Shown here piece by piece: positions 59,668-64,000 of a stretch of 64,000 bases of DNA. Made by a program: the position numbers and the translations under genes. The stretch comes from Bacillus sp. ISL-45 (GTDB taxonomy: Bacteria; Bacillota; Bacilli; Bacillales; Cytobacillaceae), in NCBI RefSeq assembly GCF_018613195.1, contig NZ_JAGGQQ010000002.1, positions 47,164 through 111,163 on the forward strand. The letters run 5' to 3'. Position 1 is the first letter of the stretch. Each line of letters starts with the position of its first letter. The notes under the pieces were generated by a model. The model saw only the letters and a program-made list of their open reading frames with translations. It was not told the DNA's origin and did not search any database.

Positions 59668-60009
59668 ATGGACATATTGCAGCCCGAAGTGAACCCATCT
59701 GAATGTGGTGACAGCTGTTGCTCATCAGAAAGAAAGAGCCATCACTCTGAAAAAACGAAAAAGAATCTCGTGACGAGATTGAATCGGATAGAGGGACAAA
59801 TTCGCGGCATTAAAGGCCTGATCGAGAGAGATACGTATTGTGACGATGTCATCACGCAGATATCGGCAACACAGGCGGCACTGAACAGTGTGGCCAAACT
59901 TCTGCTCGAAGGCCATATGAAATCGTGCATCGTCGAACGAATTCAGGAAGGTGACGATGAAGTCATTGATGAGCTATTGACCACGATTGAAAAGCTGATG
60001 AAAAAATAA
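59668..60009 (+). CDS. csoR: CsoR copper-sensing repressor with Cys/His-rich N-terminus
   Basis: 113 aa, all helical CsoR fold. The copper-site residues are present with CsoR spacing: C58, H83 and C87 (C-x24-H-x3-C), so it is CsoR rather than persulfide-sensing CstR, which lacks the His. The N-terminal tail has SECGDSCC and HH (C13, C17, C18, H25, H26), more cysteines than usual. CsoR represses copper export genes until Cu(I) binds. No copA/copZ is adjacent; it stands alone between ger and rib operons. AAAGGGGG precedes ATG 59668. Confidence 0.93.
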   Translation: MDILQPEVNPSECGDSCCSSERKSHHSEKTKKNLVTRLNRIEGQIRGIKGLIERDTYCDDVITQISATQAALNSVAKLLLEGHMKSCIVERIQEGDDEVIDELLTTIEKLMKK

Positions 60010-60067
60010 AAGTTGTATTGTTTTTCATTTAGCCTAATGTTCTGTATAATGACTCTAACTAAATACA

Positions 60068-60207
60068 TTCCTTCGGGGGCGGGTGAAATTCCCAACCGGC
60101 GGTGATGAAGCTTTTGCTTCTTAGTCCGTGACCCGGTTAACATTTGTTAAACGGTGGATCTGGTGAAACTCCAGGGCCGACAGTTAAAGTCTGGATGGGA
60201 GAAGGAA
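60068..60207 (+). ncRNA. FMN riboswitch (RFN element)
   Basis: The closing helix is CCTTC at 60070-60074 with GAAGG at 60201-60205. Class blocks are all present: GGGGCGGGTGAAATTCCC, ACCGGCGGTGAT, AGTCCGTGACCC, GGTGGATCTGGTGAAACTCC and GGGCCGACAGTTAAAGTCTGGATGGGAGA (read in parts). FMN binding stops transcription of the riboflavin genes. Confidence 0.97.
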
Positions 60208-60279
60208 AAAAAACGAGGATTAAAAGAACGGGATAAGTATGCCCTTTTTCAACCCTCTAATTTACCATTGCCTTTTTTA

Positions 60280-60313
60280 GGACCCCGAAGCAATTTGTTT
60301 CGGGGTCTTTTTA
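60280..60313 (+). terminator. regulated terminator of the FMN riboswitch
   Basis: GACCCCGAA pairs with TTTCGGGGTC around GCAATTTG, then TTTTTATTTATT, 57 bp before ribD. Confidence 0.95.
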
Positions 60314-60369
60314 TTTATTCGTACAAAACCCGAAAGGAAACTACCTTTTTTGAGGAAGGAGGAAGCAGG

Positions 60370-61452
60370 GTGAACGACCAGGACTATATGGCATTGGCCA
60401 TCAATCTCGCTAGTGCGACAGAAGGACAAACCTCTCCGAATCCGCAAGTAGGAGCTATCCTTGTAAAAGACGGCCGGATCATTGGAATAGGTGCCCATTT
60501 GAAGGCGGGTGAGCCCCATGCTGAGGTACATGCCATCACAATGGCTGGGGATAAGGCAAAGGATGCCACATTATACGTGACCCTTGAGCCATGCAGTCAT
60601 TTCGGGAAGACGCCGCCATGCTCGAATCTGGTGATAGATTCAGGCATCAAGAAAGTATTTGTCGCTTCGGTCGATCCGAATCCGCTTGTTGGAGGAGCAG
60701 GAGTGAAAAAGATGCTTGAGGCGGGCTTAGATGTGCAGGTTGGGTTGATGGAGGAAGAAGCAAAAGCGCTGAATAAAGTGTTTTTTCATTACATAAGCAC
60801 TGGCTTGCCCTATGTTACGTTGAAGTCAGCCACCAGCCTGGACGGCAAAATCGCAACAGTTACCGGGGAGAGCAAATGGATCACCGGGGAAGAGGCAAGA
60901 AAGGATGTCCATCGGTTCCGTCATTCACATGATGCTATTTTAGTTGGCGTCAACACCGTCATAAAAGACAATCCGAGCCTGACGACAAGGATTGAGTCTG
61001 GAGGGAAGAATCCGGTGAGGGTCGTACTGGACAACACTCTTCGCACTCCGCTGGATGCAAGGATCGTGAATGACAGGGCTGCCGAAACCATTATCGTGAC
61101 CGGAGGACGGGCAGAGGCTGAAAGGATAAATCAGTTTACTGAGCTAGGCATTGAGGTTATCAAGCTGGAAACTGAGCAAGTCGAGATTCATGGCATGCTG
61201 AAAAAACTGGGAGATCGGGGTATCACTTCTATTTACGTAGAAGGTGGAGCCGAGGTCCATGGCAGCTTTTTAAAGGAGAAGGCCTTTCAGCAAGTCATAG
61301 CGTATATCGCTCCAAAGCTGATTGGAGGGAAAAACGCCCCGGCTGCATACGGAGGCGGAGGTATTGCCAGGCTCGAGGATACTGTTTCTTTGGAGATTAG
61401 AGATGTTAAGCAAATTGGCCAGGATATCAGGATCATCGCTGAGCCGGTTTAA
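60370..61452 (+). CDS. ribD: bifunctional deaminase/reductase of riboflavin synthesis
   Basis: 360 aa. The N-terminal deaminase (about residues 1-145) has the zinc motif HAEVHAI and PCSHFGKTPPC; the C-terminal reductase (about 148-360) has TLKSATSLDGKIAT and the NADPH-binding GVNTV/YVEGGAEVHG segments. It converts the GTP cyclohydrolase product to the ribitylamino-uracil phosphate in two steps. GTG 60370 is the start, after GGAAGGAGGAAGCAGG. The frame is open back to 60154 but that part is riboswitch and terminator. First of four rib genes. Confidence 0.96.
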   Translation: MNDQDYMALAINLASATEGQTSPNPQVGAILVKDGRIIGIGAHLKAGEPHAEVHAITMAGDKAKDATLYVTLEPCSHFGKTPPCSNLVIDSGIKKVFVASVDPNPLVGGAGVKKMLEAGLDVQVGLMEEEAKALNKVFFHYISTGLPYVTLKSATSLDGKIATVTGESKWITGEEARKDVHRFRHSHDAILVGVNTVIKDNPSLTTRIESGGKNPVRVVLDNTLRTPLDARIVNDRAAETIIVTGGRAEAERINQFTELGIEVIKLETEQVEIHGMLKKLGDRGITSIYVEGGAEVHGSFLKEKAFQQVIAYIAPKLIGGKNAPAAYGGGGIARLEDTVSLEIRDVKQIGQDIRIIAEPV

Positions 61453-61464
61453 AAGGAGGTTTAT

Positions 61465-62121
61465 ATGTTTACGGGAATAATTGAAGAGATAGGGACTGTC
61501 GCCAATATCCAGCATAGCGGCGAGTCATTTGTCCTGACGATTGACGCAAGGAAAGTCCTGACAGATGTTCACCTTGGAGACAGTATTGCTGTTAACGGGG
61601 TGTGCCTGACCGTCACCTCCTTTACAGAGAACAGATTTACGGTGGATGTCATGCCGGAAACGGTCAAAGCATCCAGCTTGAAATCCGTCAAACGTGGCTC
61701 AAAGGTGAACCTGGAAAGGGCAATGGCAGCGGGCGGCCGGTTCGGCGGGCACTTTGTCGCCGGCCATGTGGATGGAGTCGGGACCATTAAAGGGAAAAAG
61801 CAAATAGAGAACGCGGTTTACTATGAAATTCAAGTGGATCCTGAATTGCTGAAATATGTCATCATGAAAGGCTCTGTCGCTGTTGATGGTACAAGCCTGA
61901 CCGTTTTCGGAATATCAGAAGACAGCCTGACTCTATCGTTGATTCCGCTCACCTTGAAAGATACAGTCTTAGGGTTCAAGGATAAAGGGGATATCGTCAA
62001 TATCGAATGTGACATGATTGGCAAGTATGTAGGGCACTTTTTAAGTAACCAGTTTCCGTCAGCACCAAAACGAGGCAACAATATTACAGCCCAGTTCTTA
62101 GAGGATAACGGGTTTATGTGA
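61465..62121 (+). CDS. ribE: riboflavin synthase alpha chain
   Basis: 218 aa, two homologous lumazine-binding barrels; each starts MFTGIIEEIG- or GHFVAGHVDGVG-type motifs, and the second half repeats SVAVDGTSLTV against SIAVNGVCLTV. It forms riboflavin from two molecules of dimethylribityllumazine. The catalytic N-terminal MFTGIIEE is intact. Starts 12 bp after ribD with AAAGGAGG. Confidence 0.96.
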   Translation: MFTGIIEEIGTVANIQHSGESFVLTIDARKVLTDVHLGDSIAVNGVCLTVTSFTENRFTVDVMPETVKASSLKSVKRGSKVNLERAMAAGGRFGGHFVAGHVDGVGTIKGKKQIENAVYYEIQVDPELLKYVIMKGSVAVDGTSLTVFGISEDSLTLSLIPLTLKDTVLGFKDKGDIVNIECDMIGKYVGHFLSNQFPSAPKRGNNITAQFLEDNGFM

Positions 62122-62132
62122 GGGTGATGTAA

Positions 62133-63326
62133 ATGTTTGATCCAATTGAAGAGGCTATATATGAACTCATGCAGGGAAATGTAGTCATTGTTTGTGACGA
62201 TGAAGACCGTGAAAATGAAGGAGACTTCATCGCTCTGGCAGAAAAGGCAACACCGGATGTAATCAATTTCATGGCAACACATGGCCGGGGATTGATTTGC
62301 GTGCCGATTGAAGAGGAATTAGCCCAGAAGCTGGATTTAATGCCGATGGTCTCACGAAATACCGACCCTCATGGCACAGCTTTTACCGTGAGCGTTGACC
62401 ATAAGTATTCAACAACCGGGATTTCGGCTTTCGAGCGTTCAGCCACTGTATTAAGCATGCTCGACCCGGAATCAAAGGCCGCTGATTTTAAAAGGCCTGG
62501 CCACATCTTTCCTCTCGTAGCCAAAAAAGGCGGAGTACTAAGGAGAGCCGGCCATACAGAGGCAGCGGTGGATCTTGCTAAAATGAGCGGCGCCAAGCCT
62601 GCCGGGGTCATCTGCGAAATCATGAATGAAGATGGCACCATGGCCCGGGTGCCAGAGCTCCGCAAGATTGCCGACCAGTTCGATTTAAAAATGATTACGA
62701 TAAAAGACCTCATTCAATACCGCAATCGGAAAGACCAGTTGGTTAAAAGAGAGGTTGAGATCAATCTTCCTACTGAATTCGGGATTTTCAAGGCAGTCGG
62801 TTATTCAAATGTAGTAGATGACAAAGAACATATTGCTCTTGTAAAAGGTGAAATTGACCCTGATGAGCCGGTGCTTGTAAGGGTTCACTCTGAATGTTTG
62901 ACTGGCGATGTGTTCGGCTCCTTCCGCTGTGACTGCGGCCCGCAGCTGCATGCAGCATTGAGTCAGATTAACAAGGAAGGACGCGGTGTTCTTCTGTACA
63001 TGCGCCAGGAAGGCAGAGGAATCGGCCTGATGAACAAGCTGCGTGCATATAAATTGCAGGAAGAGGGCTATGACACGGTAGAGGCCAATGAAAAGCTTGG
63101 CTTCGGTGCTGATCTCCGTGAATACGGAATTGGCGCCCAGATTTTAAAAGACCTTGGCATCAGGCAAATTAAATTGCTGACCAACAACCCAAGGAAAATC
63201 AAAGGGCTTAAGGGTTATGACCTGGAAGTAGTCGACCGTGTGCCAATCCAAATGCCAACAAGAGAAGAAAACGAAAATTATTTAAAAACAAAGCACAGCA
63301 AATTAGGGCATTTACTTAATTTTTAA
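62133..63326 (+). CDS. ribBA: bifunctional DHBP synthase/GTP cyclohydrolase II
   Basis: 397 aa. N-terminal RibB part (about residues 1-200; [32 protein letters not shown]) makes dihydroxybutanone phosphate; the C-terminal RibA part (about 205-397) has the zinc motif [15 protein letters not shown] and [10 protein letters not shown], and opens GTP. Both halves look complete, so one protein supplies both precursors of lumazine. It lies 11 bp after ribE. Confidence 0.97.
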   Translation: MFDPIEEAIYELMQGNVVIVCDDEDRENEGDFIALAEKATPDVINFMATHGRGLICVPIEEELAQKLDLMPMVSRNTDPHGTAFTVSVDHKYSTTGISAFERSATVLSMLDPESKAADFKRPGHIFPLVAKKGGVLRRAGHTEAAVDLAKMSGAKPAGVICEIMNEDGTMARVPELRKIADQFDLKMITIKDLIQYRNRKDQLVKREVEINLPTEFGIFKAVGYSNVVDDKEHIALVKGEIDPDEPVLVRVHSECLTGDVFGSFRCDCGPQLHAALSQINKEGRGVLLYMRQEGRGIGLMNKLRAYKLQEEGYDTVEANEKLGFGADLREYGIGAQILKDLGIRQIKLLTNNPRKIKGLKGYDLEVVDRVPIQMPTREENENYLKTKHSKLGHLLNF

Positions 63327-63361
63327 CAGGAATTAAAACCATCTAATTGGAGGAATAGGAC

Positions 63362-63832
63362 ATGAACAGAACATTCGAAGGTAATTTAGTAGGAACGGGT
63401 CTTAAAGTCGGAATCGTAGTCGGGCGCTTTAATGAATTCATCACAAGCAAGCTTTTGGGCGGTGCACAGGACGCCTTGAAGAGGCACGGTGTTGAGGAAA
63501 GCAATGTCGATGTTGCCTGGGTTCCGGGTGCTTTCGAAATCCCACTGGTTGCGCAAAAAATGGCTAAAAGCAATAAGTATGACGCGGTCATCACATTGGG
63601 CACTGTCATCCGCGGATCCACGCCGCACTTCGATTTTGTATCCAATGAAACAGCAAAAGGTGTATCAGCCGCTGCGATGAATTCAGGGGTCCCTGTCATT
63701 TTCGGAGTTCTGACAACAGATACCATTGAACAGGCAATCGAACGTGCCGGCACAAAAGCTGGCAACAAAGGCTGGGACGCTGCAATGTCCGCGATTGAAA
63801 TGGCTAATTTGATGAAAAATATTGAAATGTAA
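63362..63832 (+). CDS. ribH: lumazine synthase
   Basis: 156 aa with [25 protein letters not shown] and [14 protein letters not shown] (catalytic His in HFDFV). It condenses dihydroxybutanone phosphate with the ribitylamino-uracil and assembles as a 60-subunit shell around riboflavin synthase in Bacillus. GGAGG precedes ATG 63362. Last gene of the operon. Confidence 0.97.
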   Translation: MNRTFEGNLVGTGLKVGIVVGRFNEFITSKLLGGAQDALKRHGVEESNVDVAWVPGAFEIPLVAQKMAKSNKYDAVITLGTVIRGSTPHFDFVSNETAKGVSAAAMNSGVPVIFGVLTTDTIEQAIERAGTKAGNKGWDAAMSAIEMANLMKNIEM

Positions 63833-63842
63833 AAGATTTTAA

Positions 63843-63878
63843 TGAAGCTGCAGGCATTTTTGTCTGCAGTTTTTTTAT
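63843..63878 (+). terminator. terminator of the rib operon
   Basis: CTGCAG at 63848-63853 pairs with CTGCAG at 63864-63869, extended by GCA/TGT pairs, then eight T. Confidence 0.88.
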
Positions 63879-64000
63879 TTTATGAAAGAAAAAATTAGTG
63901 CTGAATCTTGGAATCTGCGGAAAAGGCGACACTAAGCAGAAAAATGAGTGTGGTGGTTATTAGAAGAGTCATAAAGACTATCCAAAGCAGAAAAAGAGGC

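Noticed and set aside
59668..60009. CstR as identity of the CsoR-family gene
   Set aside because: The His of the copper site (H83) is present with C58 and C87; CstR proteins lack it.
60154..60369. 72-codon N-terminal extension of ribD
   Set aside because: It lies in the FMN aptamer and terminator; GTG 60370 has a strong ribosome site and gives the normal RibD start.
1..64000. tRNA, rRNA, T-box or prophage genes
   Set aside because: No such signatures were seen on either strand by reading; a covariance-model scan would be needed to exclude short RNAs fully.

Overview
The window reads as chromosome of an endospore-forming, low-to-moderate GC Bacillaceae bacterium (Bacillus sensu lato, perhaps Mesobacillus or a close relative; inferred, not proven). 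The signs are a three-gene GerA-type germination operon, CatR/CatDE and AzoR electrophile-stress genes, a YrkE-F-H-I-J-like sulfur operon, an AmiE-NagZ-NamZ cell-wall recycling set, Bacillus-style Shine-Dalgarno sites with many TTG/GTG starts, and four riboswitches of classes common in Firmicutes (c-di-AMP, SAM-I, c-di-GMP-I, FMN). No rRNA, tRNA, prophage, CRISPR array or intact insertion sequence was seen.

Layout. 1-1.7 kb: 5' part of a cbb3-type oxidase subunit I (minus strand, running off the left edge), a small membrane protein and a CcoS-like assembly protein. 2.0-5.7 kb: reactive-sulfur operon (DsrE2, TusA-rhodanese, rhodanese-persulfide dioxygenase, TusA, TauE/SafE exporter) behind a promoter crowded with inverted repeats. 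5.7-14.5 kb: a tandem repeat array, a secreted M6 protease, a lipid kinase, c-di-AMP-controlled ktrB-ktrA potassium uptake, and a BMP lipoprotein paired with a chemoreceptor. 14.5-21 kb: a MITE, a split chromate transporter, the SAM riboswitch with metNIQ, a second repeat array, a DUF445 protein and a second inverted copy of the MITE. 21-27 kb: cupin, PAS-STAS protein, two DoxX paralogs, an MFS transporter and a CstB-like persulfide dioxygenase-sulfurtransferase. 27-36 kb: a third repeat array, a two-component system, an oxidoreductase, a lactonase, nadE, a c-di-GMP riboswitch region, a MazG-like protein and a third DoxX copy. 36-43 kb: DinB, HIT, amiE-nagZ-namZ, Dps. 43-46.4 kb: catR, catD (frameshifted), catE, FMN reductase, azoR. 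46.4-53.9 kb: a DUF5643-like protein, a compact operon of membrane protein, TPR-membrane protein and TPR-AAA+ ATPase, catalase, a LysM hydrolase, a NERD-zinc-ribbon protein and a fourth repeat array. 53.9-64 kb: a DD-carboxypeptidase, the ger operon, csoR, and the FMN riboswitch with ribD-E-BA-H.

How the genes fit together. Much of the window concerns thiol and redox balance: persulfide oxidation and sulfane-sulfur relay at two loci, quinone and electrophile detoxification, catalase and Dps, several DoxX proteins, and a terminal oxidase. Candidate regulatory sites link dispersed genes: ATACC-N6-GGTAT boxes at about 2.1, 25.4 and 35.6 kb, a shared ATTACACT leader motif ahead of all three DoxX copies, a PerR-like box ahead of catalase, and MhqR/CatR-like palindromes in the 43-46 kb cluster.

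Least explained: the TPR/AAA+ operon at 47.2-49.8 kb, four intergenic arrays that all have a 52-53 bp period, the 8-bp-TSD MITE pair, and a run of eight G that breaks catD. All identifications come from reading the sequence; no database search was run.
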